A stretch of DNA of 64,000 bases from an uncultured Bacteroidales bacterium (GTDB taxonomy: Bacteria > Bacteroidota > Bacteroidia > Bacteroidales > UBA932). The DNA is taken from NCBI GenBank assembly GCA_944323825.1, contig CALUTY010000005.1:124001-188000 (forward strand), given 5' to 3'. Position 1 is the stretch's first letter, and each line of letters starts with the position of its first letter. Under the pieces are notes generated by a model. The model made no database searches. It had not been told where the DNA came from and saw only the letters and a list, made by a program, of their open reading frames with translations. The position numbers and the translations under genes are program-made. Shown here in pieces: positions 17,359 to 26,875 of the stretch.

Positions 17359-19932
17359 TTATTCTTCTGTCCTGTTTCCCTCCCGAGAAGAAGCATCCTC
17401 CTGAATATCAGCTCCGGCATCCTGCGGCTGGACTTCCGGAGATTCGGCAGGCTGCTCCCTGTCTGCATCCTCGCTTCTGGCAACTGCAGAAACTGCAGCT
17501 ATGGCATCCCCGTCCTTTATGTTTATGAGGCGGACGCCCTGGGTGGCCCTTCCGGCAACCCTTATGTCGGACACGGCCATCCTTATGGTCAGGCCCGACC
17601 TGTTGATGATCATGAGGTCATTCTCGTCAGTGACATTCTTGATGGCCACGAGGCTGCCCGTCTTGTCGGTGATGTTCAGGGTCTTCACACCCTTTCCTCC
17701 CCTGCTTGTAATGCGGTATTCCTCGAAGTCTGAACGCTTGCCGTAGCCATGCTCGCTCACCACAAGTATGGTGTGGGATGCGGCGTCCTCCGCAGAAGGG
17801 TCATAGCATACCATGCCGACCACCTCGTCGGACTCCTCTATGTTTATGCCCCTTACTCCGGATGCGGTACGGCCCAGCGGCCTTGCGTCATTCTCGTCGA
17901 AACGCACGCAGCGTCCGTTGCGTCCGGCAAGAAGGATCTGGCACCTGCCATTGGTCATCGCAGCCTCAAGCAGCTCGTCCCCGTCCCTCACGGTAATTGC
18001 ATTGACACCGTTGGCACGAGGCCTTGAATATGCTTCGAGGGAAGTCTTCTTGATGATCCCCCTCTTCGTGGCAAGGACGATATAGTTGCTGTTCACATAA
18101 TCCTCGTCCTTGAGATTCTTCACATTTATATAGGCCTTGACCTTGTCGTCCGGCTCTATGTTGATAACGTTCTGGAGGGCACGTCCCTTGGACGAACGGG
18201 AGCCTTCAGGAATCTCATACACCTTCAGCCAGTAGCAGCGGCCGTTCTGGGTGAACAGAAGCATCGTGCTGTGCATGTTGGCCACATAGATGTGCTCGAT
18301 GAAGTCCTCATCCCTCGTGGTGCTGCCCTTTATGCCGACCCCGCCCCTGTTCTGTGTACGGTATTCAGCAAGCGGGGTACGCTTGATGTATCCGAGATGG
18401 GAAATGGTGATGACCACATCATCGTCCGGATAGAAGTCCTCAGGATTGAATTCCTCGGCAGAGAGAGCTATTTCGGTTCGCCTTGCGTCCCCGAACTTGG
18501 CCTTCATCTCCATCGTCTCCTCCTTGATTATCTCCATCTGCTTGTCGTAGCTTCCGAGAACCTCTTCGCAGTAGGAAATGAATTTCATGAGCTCGTCGAA
18601 CTCATTCTGGAGTTTCTCCCTTTCAAGTCCGGTGAGCTGGCGGAGCCTCATTTCCACGATGGCAGAAGCCTGGACCTCAGTAAAGTCAAATCGGGCCATG
18701 AGTTCAGCCCTCGCATCATCGACGCTCTTCGAAGCCCTTATGATTCGGATTATCTCGTCGATTACATCAAGGGCTTTCAGAAGACCTTCCAGGATATGTG
18801 CCCTCTTCCTTGCCTTCTCCAGATCGAACTTGGTCCTGCGGACTATGACATCATGCCTGTGGTCCACAAAATACTTTATGAGTTCCTTCAGGTTGAGCGT
18901 CCTCGGACGGCCGTTCACAAGGGCGACATTGTTGACGGAGAAACTGGACTGGAGCTGGGTGTACTTGAAGAGCATGTTCAACACCACGTTGGAGTTGGCA
19001 TCCTTCTTCAGCTTGATCACGACCCTGACTCCGTGCCTTGTGGTCTCGTCATTCACATAGGCTATGCCCTCTATCTTCTTCTCCTCCACAAGCTCTGCGA
19101 TCTTCTCGATCATCTCGCGCTTGTTCACCATATAAGGGATCTCCGTCACCACTATGGTCTCCCTTCCCGACTCGCTGACCTCGATGTCCGTCCTTGAACG
19201 GATGACTATGCGGCCACGGCCTGTCTCGAATGCGTCCCTGATGCCCTGATGGCCCTGGATGATTCCCCCTGTAGGGAAATCCGGCCCCTTTATATAATGC
19301 ATCAGTTCCTCTATGGTGATGTCAGGATTGTCTATGTATGCACAGATGGCGTCACAGCATTCGCCGAGATTGTGCGGAGCCATGTTGGTGGCCATTCCCA
19401 CTGCGATTCCGGAAGAGCCGTTCAGAAGGAGAAGCGGCACCTTGGTCGGGAGCACTACCGGCTCCTGGAGGGTGTCGTCGAAGTTGTTCTGGAAGTCTAC
19501 CGTATCCTTGTCGAGGTCGGCAAGCACCTCCTCCGTTATCTTCTCAAGCTTGGCTTCAGTATAACGCATGGCGGCGACAGGGTCACCGTCCATTGATCCG
19601 AAATTTCCCTGTCCGAACACAAGCGGATATCTCATGTTCCAGCTCTGCGCCATTCTCGCCATCGCCTCGTACACGCTGGAGTCGCCATGAGGATGGAACT
19701 TTCCGAGCACCTCACCCACAATTCTCGCAGATTTCTTGGTCTGGCCGGAATACGACAGGCCGAGGCCGGACATCCCGAAAAGAACCCTCCTGTGGACCGG
19801 CTTCATACCGTCCCTCACATCAGGAAGAGCCCTGGAGACAATCACAGACATGGAGTAGTCGATGTACGCACTCCTCATCTGCTGGTCAATGTTGACCGTC
19901 TCGATTCTTCCTGTTTTTATCTCATTGTCCAT
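17359..19932 (-). CDS. gyrA: DNA gyrase subunit A
   Basis: 857 residues. The winged-helix/tower region contains the catalytic tyrosine Tyr124 in [10 protein letters not shown]. The quinolone-resistance region reads HGDSSVYE (82-89), so the E. coli Ser83 equivalent is serine and the Asp87 equivalent is Glu89. The C-terminal beta-pinwheel has a GyrA-box-like NRGGVGIKG and repeated blade motifs. The last ~35 residues are an acidic, glutamine-rich tail. GyrA with GyrB introduces negative supercoils. gyrB is not in the window. A -7 box lies upstream at 19970; the gene diverges from clpC and is followed by a TPR gene. Confidence 0.97.
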   Translation of the reverse strand: MDNEIKTGRIETVNIDQQMRSAYIDYSMSVIVSRALPDVRDGMKPVHRRVLFGMSGLGLSYSGQTKKSARIVGEVLGKFHPHGDSSVYEAMARMAQSWNMRYPLVFGQGNFGSMDGDPVAAMRYTEAKLEKITEEVLADLDKDTVDFQNNFDDTLQEPVVLPTKVPLLLLNGSSGIAVGMATNMAPHNLGECCDAICAYIDNPDITIEELMHYIKGPDFPTGGIIQGHQGIRDAFETGRGRIVIRSRTDIEVSESGRETIVVTEIPYMVNKREMIEKIAELVEEKKIEGIAYVNDETTRHGVRVVIKLKKDANSNVVLNMLFKYTQLQSSFSVNNVALVNGRPRTLNLKELIKYFVDHRHDVIVRRTKFDLEKARKRAHILEGLLKALDVIDEIIRIIRASKSVDDARAELMARFDFTEVQASAIVEMRLRQLTGLEREKLQNEFDELMKFISYCEEVLGSYDKQMEIIKEETMEMKAKFGDARRTEIALSAEEFNPEDFYPDDDVVITISHLGYIKRTPLAEYRTQNRGGVGIKGSTTRDEDFIEHIYVANMHSTMLLFTQNGRCYWLKVYEIPEGSRSSKGRALQNVINIEPDDKVKAYINVKNLKDEDYVNSNYIVLATKRGIIKKTSLEAYSRPRANGVNAITVRDGDELLEAAMTNGRCQILLAGRNGRCVRFDENDARPLGRTASGVRGINIEESDEVVGMVCYDPSAEDAASHTILVVSEHGYGKRSDFEEYRITSRGGKGVKTLNITDKTGSLVAIKNVTDENDLMIINRSGLTIRMAVSDIRVAGRATQGVRLINIKDGDAIAAVSAVARSEDADREQPAESPEVQPQDAGADIQEDASSREGNRTEE

Positions 19933-19969
19933 ATATGATATTTTTCAGATATTGCATCGGCATAGTCCG

Positions 19970-19977
19970 CAAAGTTA
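19970..19977 (-). promoter_or_regulatory. Candidate -7 box for gyrA
   Basis: Minus-strand TAACTTTG matches TAnnTTTG, 38 bases before the gyrA ATG, with a T-rich tract upstream. Confidence 0.6.
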
Positions 19978-20016
19978 AAAAAAAATATTAAATTAGCGAG
20001 ATTTTAGTTGACAAGT

Positions 20017-22398
20017 ATGGAAATAAAGATATCAGACGAACTTAACGCGATAATCAATTACGCCCGCGAAGAAGCAATGCGGACAGGAAGTTACGGAATA
20101 TCCCCGGACCACCTCTTCCTGGCCGTGCTCCGTCATGCGGACAATGTCGCCTACGGAATACTGAAAGAGCTCGGCACCGACATGGCTGAGTTCAAACAAT
20201 ATATAGACAGGCATGTGTTCACCAACGAACACATCCCTTTTTCGGAAATAGACCATGTCACCTTTTCCAGGGGCGCGCAGAACATCCTGAGCATCACCGT
20301 ACTGGAAGCCACCAGACTCAACTGCCCGGAAGCTTCTTCCCAGCATCTTCTCCTCGCCCTGTGCAGAAATACGGGAAGCTACGGACAGGGTTACCTCAGG
20401 GATATCGGGATTGACTACGGAAGAGTCATCTCATATATGGAACGGAACGGGCTGCTCGGAAGGCCGTCCAGAGACGAGGAAGCCGAGGAAGAAACCGATG
20501 CCGGCAAGGAACGGCAGGAGCAGGCTTCCCCTCTCGAAATGTTCGGGACCGACCTCACCAAAGCCGCCGAAGAAGGCAAGCTTGACCCTGTCGAAGGCAG
20601 GGAAAATGAAATGGCCAGGGTGATACAGATACTCGGCAGAAGGAAAAAGAACAACCCGATGCTCGTCGGCGACCCCGGTGTCGGCAAGTCCGCCATCGTG
20701 GAAGGCATCGCCTCAAGGATAGCGTCGGGAAATGTGCCGTCCACCCTCACCGGAAAAAGGATAATCTCACTGGACATAGCCTCGGTTGTCGCAGGCACCA
20801 AATACAGGGGGGACTTTGAGAAAAGGCTCAAGTCAATAATCCGCGAGCTCGGAAAGAATCCGGACATTATCCTGTTCATTGACGAATTCCACACAATGGT
20901 AGGCGCGGGAGGCACATCCGGAAGCCTGGACGCAGCCAACATGCTCAAGCCGGCCCTTGCAAGAGGAGAAATAAGGTGCATAGGTGCCACCACGATGGAT
21001 GAATTCACCAAGATCGTGGAGAAGGACGGGGCTCTGGACAGGCGTTTCCAAAAAGTGACGGTGGAACCTGCGGACCTCAGCCAGACAATGCTCATCCTGC
21101 AGAGGCTGAAAGAAAGATACGAACGGCACCACAATGTGGTCTACACACCGCAGGCCCTGAAGGCATGTGCGGAGCTGTCCGACAGATACATTACCGACAG
21201 ATGCCTCCCGGACAAGGCCATCGACGCGATGGACGAGGCAGGCTCGATGGTCAGGCTCCGGAATGAGAGCGGCAAGGAGGGACACATTCCCGCAGTGACA
21301 GCAGAAGACATAGCCACGGTCATTTCCGGAATGACGGGCATACCTGTCAACAGGGTCGCAGAAAGCGAAGGGAACAGGCTTCTGAAAATGAGGGAAAGAC
21401 TCAGGGAAAGGATCATCGGACAGGACGAGGCCATCGACACTGTGGTGCGTGCCATCCAGAGGAACAGGGCCGGAATAAAGGCGCCTGACAGGCCTGTGGG
21501 CACATTCCTCTTTTTCGGGCCGACCGGTGTCGGGAAGACACAGCTTGCCAAGTCCCTGGCGGAAAACCTGTTCGACTCAGCAGACAACCTCATAAGGATA
21601 GACATGAGCGAATACATGGAGAAGTTCACAGTGTCAAGGCTCATCGGTGCCCCTCCGGGATATGTGGGCTTCGAGGAAGGCGGACAGTTGAGCGAGCGGG
21701 TGCGCAGGAAACCGTACAGCATCGTGCTCCTTGACGAGATAGAGAAGGCGCATCCTGACATCTTCAATATCCTGCTCCAGATTCTCGACGAAGGACGGCT
21801 CACGGACAGCACGGGCCGCACCGTAAGCTTCAGGAACACAATCCTCATCATGACTTCAAATGTGGGCAGCCGCGAGGTGGACGAATACGGCAACGGCTTG
21901 GGATTCAGCTTCGGCCCTTCCGGAAAGAACATCAGCGACAGCCGGAAAAGCATAGTGGACAAAGCCGTCAGGAGGGTCTTTCCTCCGGAATTCCTCAACA
22001 GGGTGGATGCCCAGGTATCCTTCAAACCGCTGTCAAGGGAGGACATAGAGAAGATCGTGGACATAGAACTGAAGGACCTGCGCCGGAGGATAGAGGCGGA
22101 AGGCTACAGGCTTCATGTCACTCCTGCCGCGAAAAGGCTCGTGGCCGATGCGGGCTATGACCCGAAATTCGGGGCCAGACCGCTCAAGAGATCCATCCAG
22201 AAGCATATCGAGGACCCCGTGTCCGAACTTATAATCTCAGAGCGGGCCATCGGCGCATCCGGATCAGGGGCAGAGGTGATCAGGGTCGGACTTTCCCCGG
22301 ACAGGAAAGCCACATCAGTGTCGCTTTCCGGCCCCGTGTCATCCGACGGTGACATCGAGAAGCTCGAGATCCAGATCTTTGATCATGTCGACAAGTGA
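20017..22398 (+). CDS. clpC: ClpC-type AAA+ unfoldase lacking the middle domain
   Basis: 793 residues from the ATG at 20017 (a TTG three codons earlier is also open). N-domain with two Clp_N repeats (about 1-145), first AAA module (GDPGVGKS; FIDEFHTMVGAG), second AAA module (GPTGVGKT; LLDEIEKAHPD) and D2-small domain (FGARPLKRSIQ). The loop GNGLGFSF supplies the LGF tripeptide used to dock ClpP. Most ClpC proteins have a ~50-residue coiled M-domain after the first AAA module; here DEAGSMVRLR is followed by only about 13 residues before VTAEDIATV, so the M-domain is absent, as in ClpA, although D2 is ClpC-like. It should feed substrates to ClpP, without McsB/MecA-type control through the M-domain. 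Confidence 0.88.
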   Translation: MEIKISDELNAIINYAREEAMRTGSYGISPDHLFLAVLRHADNVAYGILKELGTDMAEFKQYIDRHVFTNEHIPFSEIDHVTFSRGAQNILSITVLEATRLNCPEASSQHLLLALCRNTGSYGQGYLRDIGIDYGRVISYMERNGLLGRPSRDEEAEEETDAGKERQEQASPLEMFGTDLTKAAEEGKLDPVEGRENEMARVIQILGRRKKNNPMLVGDPGVGKSAIVEGIASRIASGNVPSTLTGKRIISLDIASVVAGTKYRGDFEKRLKSIIRELGKNPDIILFIDEFHTMVGAGGTSGSLDAANMLKPALARGEIRCIGATTMDEFTKIVEKDGALDRRFQKVTVEPADLSQTMLILQRLKERYERHHNVVYTPQALKACAELSDRYITDRCLPDKAIDAMDEAGSMVRLRNESGKEGHIPAVTAEDIATVISGMTGIPVNRVAESEGNRLLKMRERLRERIIGQDEAIDTVVRAIQRNRAGIKAPDRPVGTFLFFGPTGVGKTQLAKSLAENLFDSADNLIRIDMSEYMEKFTVSRLIGAPPGYVGFEEGGQLSERVRRKPYSIVLLDEIEKAHPDIFNILLQILDEGRLTDSTGRTVSFRNTILIMTSNVGSREVDEYGNGLGFSFGPSGKNISDSRKSIVDKAVRRVFPPEFLNRVDAQVSFKPLSREDIEKIVDIELKDLRRRIEAEGYRLHVTPAAKRLVADAGYDPKFGARPLKRSIQKHIEDPVSELIISERAIGASGSGAEVIRVGLSPDRKATSVSLSGPVSSDGDIEKLEIQIFDHVDK

Positions 22399-22464
22399 GA
22401 GGTAGGACGACTCAGATGAAATCATCGAACTGATGGAATCAAGGTTGAAATCTGTATTTTTCAT
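22339..22464 (-). CDS. Putative 41-residue protein antisense to the clpC 3' end
   Basis: A short frame starting MKNTDFNLDSISS runs 41 codons and overlaps the last 60 bases of clpC on the other strand. Support: a -7 box (TACCTTTG) 35 bases upstream, in the spacing seen for real genes here; an amphipathic composition without the Arg/Cys/Pro bias of shadow frames; and an ATG just after the AT-rich leader. Against: small size, overlap, and no recognised family. It could also be the leader of a non-coding antisense transcript. Function unknown. Confidence 0.4.
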   Translation of the reverse strand: MKNTDFNLDSISSMISSESSYLSLVDMIKDLDLELLDVTVG

Positions 22465-22498
22465 GGCTTCAAAATTTTGTTTCTTTCTGTTTATGATG

Positions 22499-22506
22499 CA
22501 AAGGTA
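22499..22506 (-). promoter_or_regulatory. Candidate -7 box for the small antisense ORF
   Basis: Minus-strand TACCTTTG matches TAnnTTTG and directs leftward transcription into the clpC 3' end. No TTTG at the preferred 19-20 base spacing. Confidence 0.45.
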
Positions 22507-22566
22507 GACCGACATTGTACCAAACTGAGGCACATTCAATATTTTTTATCAAAAAAATCGAGAAAA

Positions 22567-23253
22567 ATGACGGAACTCGTAATATTTGACCTTGACGGGA
22601 CCCTGATTGACACAATCGGGGATCTCGGCAATGCCTGCAACCATGCACTGAAGATGTGCGGCTGCCCGGAACGCCGGATGGAAGAGTACAACATGCTGGT
22701 GGGAAGGGGCATCTACAACCTGTTCAGAGGGGCGCTTCCGGAGGGGAAAAAGACTGATGAAATGGTGATGAAGATGAAGGATTTCTTCATACCCTACTAT
22801 GACAGGCACAAATGCGACCTTACCAGGCCGTATGACGGGATAATGGATGTACTGGACAGGCTCACGGAAAACGGGACGGCCCTTGCCGTGGCCTCCAACA
22901 AATACCAGGACGGCACCGAAAAGCTTGTGAGGCATTTCTTCGGGAAATACAGCTTCGTGAAAATCCTCGGACAGAGGGACGGACAGCCCATCAAGCCGGA
23001 TCCGGAAATCGTATATGAAGCCATGGCCGCAGCCGGGACCGCCGACAAGGGAAAGGTCATCTATGTAGGTGACTCCGATGTGGACATGCTGACAGGACGG
23101 AACGCCGGGGTGAGAACAGTCGGGGTGACATGGGGATTCCGGACAAGGGAGGAGCTGGAGTCCTGCTCGCCGTGGAGAATAGCCACGGATGCGGAAGACC
23201 TTGCATCAATCCTCACCGGAGCGGACGCCGGACAGACCGGAAATGACATCTGA
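22567..23253 (+). CDS. HAD-family phosphatase (phosphoglycolate phosphatase-like)
   Basis: 228 residues starting MTELVIFDLDGTLIDT. Motif I DLDGT is at residues 8-12, the helical cap follows, motif II is in VASNK, and motifs III/IV are in KPDPEIVYEA and VGDSDVDM. This order and cap size fit the Gph/phosphoglycolate phosphatase subfamily, which removes phosphate from small metabolites in the cytoplasm; true substrate is not certain. The frame is open upstream to 22477, but the conserved HAD start begins at the ATG at 22567. It starts a tight run with the AI-2E permease (17-base gap) and esterase (6-base gap). Confidence 0.88.
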   Translation: MTELVIFDLDGTLIDTIGDLGNACNHALKMCGCPERRMEEYNMLVGRGIYNLFRGALPEGKKTDEMVMKMKDFFIPYYDRHKCDLTRPYDGIMDVLDRLTENGTALAVASNKYQDGTEKLVRHFFGKYSFVKILGQRDGQPIKPDPEIVYEAMAAAGTADKGKVIYVGDSDVDMLTGRNAGVRTVGVTWGFRTREELESCSPWRIATDAEDLASILTGADAGQTGNDI

Positions 23254-23270
23254 TTTATTCTGCTACAGTT

Positions 23271-24452
23271 ATGGAAAAGGAAAGAAGCACAGACAAGCTC
23301 GCCAGGTACATAATGTACACGGCAGGTGCGGCCGTCATCTGCGCGATATGCTGGTTCTTCAGGGATGTGATCGTATATATGCTCGCGGCAGGAATAGTTG
23401 CCCTGATAGGAAGGCCGGTGATGAACTTCTTCGGCAAGCTTAAGTTCAAAGGGAAGGGACTGCCCTCATGGCTTCATGCCATCATCACCATAATACTCAT
23501 ACTTGGAGTCATCCTCCTCATATTCACGATGCTCGTGCCTATAATCACCGGCATCGCCAAGGACATCTCAATGGCCAACATCGAAAGTGCGGCGATGTCG
23601 GTGGTGGCTGCACTGAAGGACTTCAACGAATTTCTCGTCGGCACATTCCCGTCACTGGGCAGTGACTTCAGGATAGAAACGGAGGTGCTCAAAGGACTCA
23701 AGAACTTAACAGACGCATCGGAATTCTCATCATTGTTCAGTTCCGCCGCATCCTTCATTGCAAGCTTCGGAGTGGGACTTTTCGCAGTCATGTTCATCTC
23801 ATTCTTCTTCCTGAAGAACGGCAACCTGTTTCCGGACATCATCGCAGCACTCGTACCGGACAAGCATGAACAGAACGCCAGGGAGGCTTACAGGGACATA
23901 GAACATCTCCTTTCAAGATATTTCATCGGACTTATTGTGGAGATGGCAGGAGTGGCCCTTGTGGACTTTCTCGGGCTCATGTTCGTGGCAAAACTCGGAT
24001 TCAACGCCTCCATCGGCATAGCGGCCATATGCGGGGTAATGAACATCATCCCGTATGTAGGTCCGTGGCTCGGAGGCGCCATAGGCTCCGTACTCGCGAT
24101 AGCCATGCGCTACTTCTGCATGGGCGGGGTCGGGGCAGATGTCAGCTTCTGGGTATTCGTACTGATACTCATCGGCATATTCTGTGCGGCACAGATCATA
24201 GACAACTACATCTTCCAGCCTATAGTCTACTCCAGCAGCATCAAGGCCAACGCCCTTGAAATCTTCATCGTACTCCTAATGGCAGGACACATCGGAGGCA
24301 TACTCGGAATGCTCGTCGCCATACCTTGCTACACCGTGTTCAGAGTCATCGCCGGAAGATTCTTCTGGAATGTCAAGTTCGTGAGGAAGCTCATCGGAGA
24401 AAAGGATGACGGCAGGAAGCCCGAAGAAACAGCCGGACAAGGCACAAACTGA
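23271..24452 (+). CDS. AI-2E/PerM-family transmembrane protein
   Basis: 393 residues with about eight hydrophobic segments: two close to the N-terminus, one after the first soluble helix, and a cluster from about 180 to 360. Family signs are GLPSWLHAIITI, the NIIPYVGPWLGG motif and the late FQPIVYSSSIKANALEIF segment. Proteins of this family (PF01594) include TqsA and PerM; some export small molecules or exchange sodium and protons, and the name does not prove AI-2 transport. The charged C-terminal tail is cytoplasmic by prediction. No luxS is in the window. It is co-directional with the HAD phosphatase and the esterase. Confidence 0.88.
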   Translation: MEKERSTDKLARYIMYTAGAAVICAICWFFRDVIVYMLAAGIVALIGRPVMNFFGKLKFKGKGLPSWLHAIITIILILGVILLIFTMLVPIITGIAKDISMANIESAAMSVVAALKDFNEFLVGTFPSLGSDFRIETEVLKGLKNLTDASEFSSLFSSAASFIASFGVGLFAVMFISFFFLKNGNLFPDIIAALVPDKHEQNAREAYRDIEHLLSRYFIGLIVEMAGVALVDFLGLMFVAKLGFNASIGIAAICGVMNIIPYVGPWLGGAIGSVLAIAMRYFCMGGVGADVSFWVFVLILIGIFCAAQIIDNYIFQPIVYSSSIKANALEIFIVLLMAGHIGGILGMLVAIPCYTVFRVIAGRFFWNVKFVRKLIGEKDDGRKPEETAGQGTN

Positions 24453-24458
24453 AAACAA

Positions 24459-25433
24459 ATGGAAAATCTGACAAAGAAAATCAAGGCCCTGATCCTGATG
24501 CTGCCCGCAATGCTCGGGCTGGCATCCAGGAGCGCAGCGGAAGACAAGACGCATTTCTGCCCGGACGGCACATACAAATTTGCAGAGAGGGATACATGCG
24601 ACCTGTTCCTCGACATATACAATCCTTCAGCAGACAGCAGGACGGCATTCTGCGGGAAAGAAAAGCCCACAGTCATCTTCATGTTCGGGGGTGGATTCAT
24701 AAGCGGAGAAAGAGACACCCCATACTACAGGAAATGGTTCAGGGCAATGGCAGAAAACGGCTACAGGGTGGTCAGCATAGACTACCGGCTCGGGCTGAAA
24801 GGAGTGGATAAGGTAGGGATCATGCAGGTCAACCTCCTTGACAGGGCCATACACATGGCTGTTGAAGACCTTTTCAGTGCCACTGCATTCCTTGTCGACA
24901 ACTCTGAAAGTCTCGGAATAGACCCGGACAACATCGTCATAAGCGGGTCATCCGCAGGAGCCATCAGCGTCCTCCAGGCGGAATATGAACTCTGCAACAG
25001 GACACAGTATGCCAATGTGCTCCCGTCAGGATTCAGATACAGAGGAGTAATCTCATTCTCCGGAGCCATACTCTCAAGGGACGGGGCGCTTGACTTCGCC
25101 AGGAAGCCGGCCCCGATGCTGCTCATGCACGGGACAGAAGACAACCTCGTTGTCTACAAGCAGATAAAATTCTTCCGTCTCGGATTTTTCGGTTCAGACA
25201 AGATCGCCGAAAGGCTGGCAAAATACGGATATGAATACAATATCCTGCGTTTCACCGGGCACGGGCATGAAGTGGCAGGGAGCATGTACGAGACCCTGCG
25301 GTACCAGCTGGATTTCATAGAAGAGAACATCATCAGAGGCACGGGCAGGACTGTGGATGCGTTTATAGACGACCCGGCCATCCCTTCCGGAGAAGGGACC
25401 AGCCAGTCCCGAAAGGAAATGTACGGAAAATAA
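24459..25433 (+). CDS. Secreted alpha/beta hydrolase (carboxylesterase-like)
   Basis: 324 residues with an N-terminal hydrophobic segment (about 8-27) likely acting as a signal peptide. The fold begins at VIFMFGGGFISGERD, where the GGGF loop replaces the HGGG oxyanion motif of hormone-sensitive-lipase-like enzymes. The nucleophile elbow is ISGSSAGA, the acid is Asp in LMHGTEDNLV, and the base is His in FTGHGHEV. The catalytic set is therefore complete. Similar enzymes are annotated as BD-FAE/carboxylesterase proteins acting on acylated sugars or lipids; the substrate is unknown. It ends 1 base before the convergent nucleoside phosphorylase stop. Confidence 0.8.
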   Translation: MENLTKKIKALILMLPAMLGLASRSAAEDKTHFCPDGTYKFAERDTCDLFLDIYNPSADSRTAFCGKEKPTVIFMFGGGFISGERDTPYYRKWFRAMAENGYRVVSIDYRLGLKGVDKVGIMQVNLLDRAIHMAVEDLFSATAFLVDNSESLGIDPDNIVISGSSAGAISVLQAEYELCNRTQYANVLPSGFRYRGVISFSGAILSRDGALDFARKPAPMLLMHGTEDNLVVYKQIKFFRLGFFGSDKIAERLAKYGYEYNILRFTGHGHEVAGSMYETLRYQLDFIEENIIRGTGRTVDAFIDDPAIPSGEGTSQSRKEMYGK

Positions 25434-25434
25434 T

Positions 25435-26331
25435 CTACAATGTGGAAAGCCTGTCGAGCGAAAGTTCTATCAGACTTCGTACAACCGGCTTGTAGTCCGG
25501 ATTGCTGCTCTTGAGATAGCGGTGTGCTATGATGGCGCAGACAGTTCCGGCATTGTGTCCGAGATGCGCCGCAATGCCGGCGATTGCGGATCCCTCCATC
25601 TCGAAATTGGTGATCCTGTATCCGCCGAAGCTGAAGCTCTCGAATGTTTCAAGCATGTCAGGCATCGCAAGCGGCATCCTGAGTACACGGCCCTGAGGTC
25701 CGTAGAACCCGGAGGCCGACACCGTCATTCCCGGCACCGTGCAGTCGGCAAAGAGCGCGGACATCCTCTTCCCAGCCCTCACGAAATACGGGTCAGGGAG
25801 ATGCCTGTTCCAGCCGGTGTGCTCCTTGAAGGCCGCCTCAAAGTCAGCAAGAGCAATTGCATCCCTGTCGGCATACCAGTTCAACAGGCCGTCGCAGCCG
25901 ATGGAAATGTGTGAAAAGACGAAGGAACCGAGCGGCACATCAGGCTGTATCGCCCCCGATGTCCCGATCCGCAGGATATTGAGGGATTTCTTCTCCCTCT
26001 TCACCTCCCTTGTGGAAAAATCTATGTTGGCAAGGGCATCCAGCTCGTTCATCACGATGTCGATGTTGTCCGTGCCTATGCCCGTGGAAAGCACCGTGAC
26101 TCTCTTGCCCCTGTATCTTCCGGTCACTGAAACAAATTCGCGCGACTGATGCCTGAACTCCTTGTCTTCAAGATAGTCTGCGACCATGTCCACCCTGCCA
26201 GGGTCCCCTACAAGGATGACATTGTCAGCCAGCTCGTCCGGCCTTATATGGATATGGAAAGCGGATCCGTCGTCATTGATTATAAGTTCAGATTCAGCGA
26301 TCCTTACGCCTGATATTTCTTCTCCTGTCAT
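25435..26331 (-). CDS. Nucleoside phosphorylase (uridine phosphorylase family)
   Basis: 298 residues of the PNP/UDP phosphorylase superfamily. Features are VILVGDPGRVDMVADYL near 37-53 (phosphate-site GDPGR), RIGTSGAIQPDVPLGS near the middle, and NFEMEGSAIAGIAAHLG near 235-251 (ribose-binding ME motif). It should cleave a nucleoside with phosphate to base and ribose-1-phosphate, in salvage. The pyrimidine assignment is likely but not certain because the family includes purine enzymes and Bacteroidota members with broad use. It has its own promoter-like box and diverges from the DUF4293 gene. Confidence 0.85.
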   Translation of the reverse strand: MTGEEISGVRIAESELIINDDGSAFHIHIRPDELADNVILVGDPGRVDMVADYLEDKEFRHQSREFVSVTGRYRGKRVTVLSTGIGTDNIDIVMNELDALANIDFSTREVKREKKSLNILRIGTSGAIQPDVPLGSFVFSHISIGCDGLLNWYADRDAIALADFEAAFKEHTGWNRHLPDPYFVRAGKRMSALFADCTVPGMTVSASGFYGPQGRVLRMPLAMPDMLETFESFSFGGYRITNFEMEGSAIAGIAAHLGHNAGTVCAIIAHRYLKSSNPDYKPVVRSLIELSLDRLSTL

Positions 26332-26356
26332 GGCTCATTCTTTTATAATGTATCTT

Positions 26357-26364
26357 CAAATATA
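26357..26364 (-). promoter_or_regulatory. Candidate -7 box for the nucleoside phosphorylase
   Basis: Minus-strand TATATTTG matches TAnnTTTG, 26 bases before the ATG. Confidence 0.6.
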
Positions 26365-26385
26365 GTTTTTTATGACAAATTTTCC

Positions 26386-26393
26386 TATTTTTG
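26386..26393 (+). promoter_or_regulatory. Candidate -7 box for the DUF4293 gene
   Basis: TATTTTTG matches TAnnTTTG, 30 bases before the ATG at 26423. Confidence 0.6.
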
Positions 26394-26422
26394 CCGACCT
26401 GAAAATTTAAAATCGGACAGAC

Positions 26423-26854
26423 ATGTGGCAAAGAATACAGACTTTATACCTGGCAATATCGACATTGCTGATAGCCTCGCTGCTGATGTGCAATGTGGCC
26501 ACCACAATAGGCCCGGGAGGCACTGAGGAACACATAAAGTATTATGAGAACATCGTCTACCTGATATTCATAGTGATGATAATATCAGGAAACGGCTTCA
26601 CACTGTTCTCCTACAAGGCGCGCATGGTCCAGATGAGGCTGAGCATGCTCGAAGCCATCCTGATGACGGCATTTCAGATATGGATAGGTGTGGACTTCAT
26701 CAGGCTCAGAAACGAAAATGAGCTGATCTTTTCCTTCACCGCCATCTTCCCTATCATTGCTGCCATACTCAATGTGATGGCAGCCAGGAACATTGCCCTG
26801 GACGAAGCAATGGTGCAGTCCGCCTACAGGCTGAGGAAATCAAAGAAGAAATAA
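26423..26854 (+). CDS. DUF4293 four-helix membrane protein
   Basis: 143 residues with four hydrophobic segments (about 5-25, 42-62, 75-92 and 105-122) and a basic C-terminal tail (RLRKSKKK). The start MWQRIQTLYLAI is characteristic of DUF4293, a family I know only from Bacteroidota. No function is established. It stands alone between the nucleoside phosphorylase promoter and the convergent LytTR gene, which ends 21 bases downstream. Confidence 0.82.
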   Translation: MWQRIQTLYLAISTLLIASLLMCNVATTIGPGGTEEHIKYYENIVYLIFIVMIISGNGFTLFSYKARMVQMRLSMLEAILMTAFQIWIGVDFIRLRNENELIFSFTAIFPIIAAILNVMAARNIALDEAMVQSAYRLRKSKKK

Positions 26855-26875
26855 TCCCTCCCGGAGAGCTGCCGG

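Noticed and set aside
18271..19197. 308-codon open frame antisense to gyrA
   Set aside because: Composition is typical of a shadow frame and gyrA is complete on the other strand.
23271..24452. AI-2 quorum-sensing exporter
   Set aside because: Family name only; there is no luxS or lsr gene and the family is functionally mixed.
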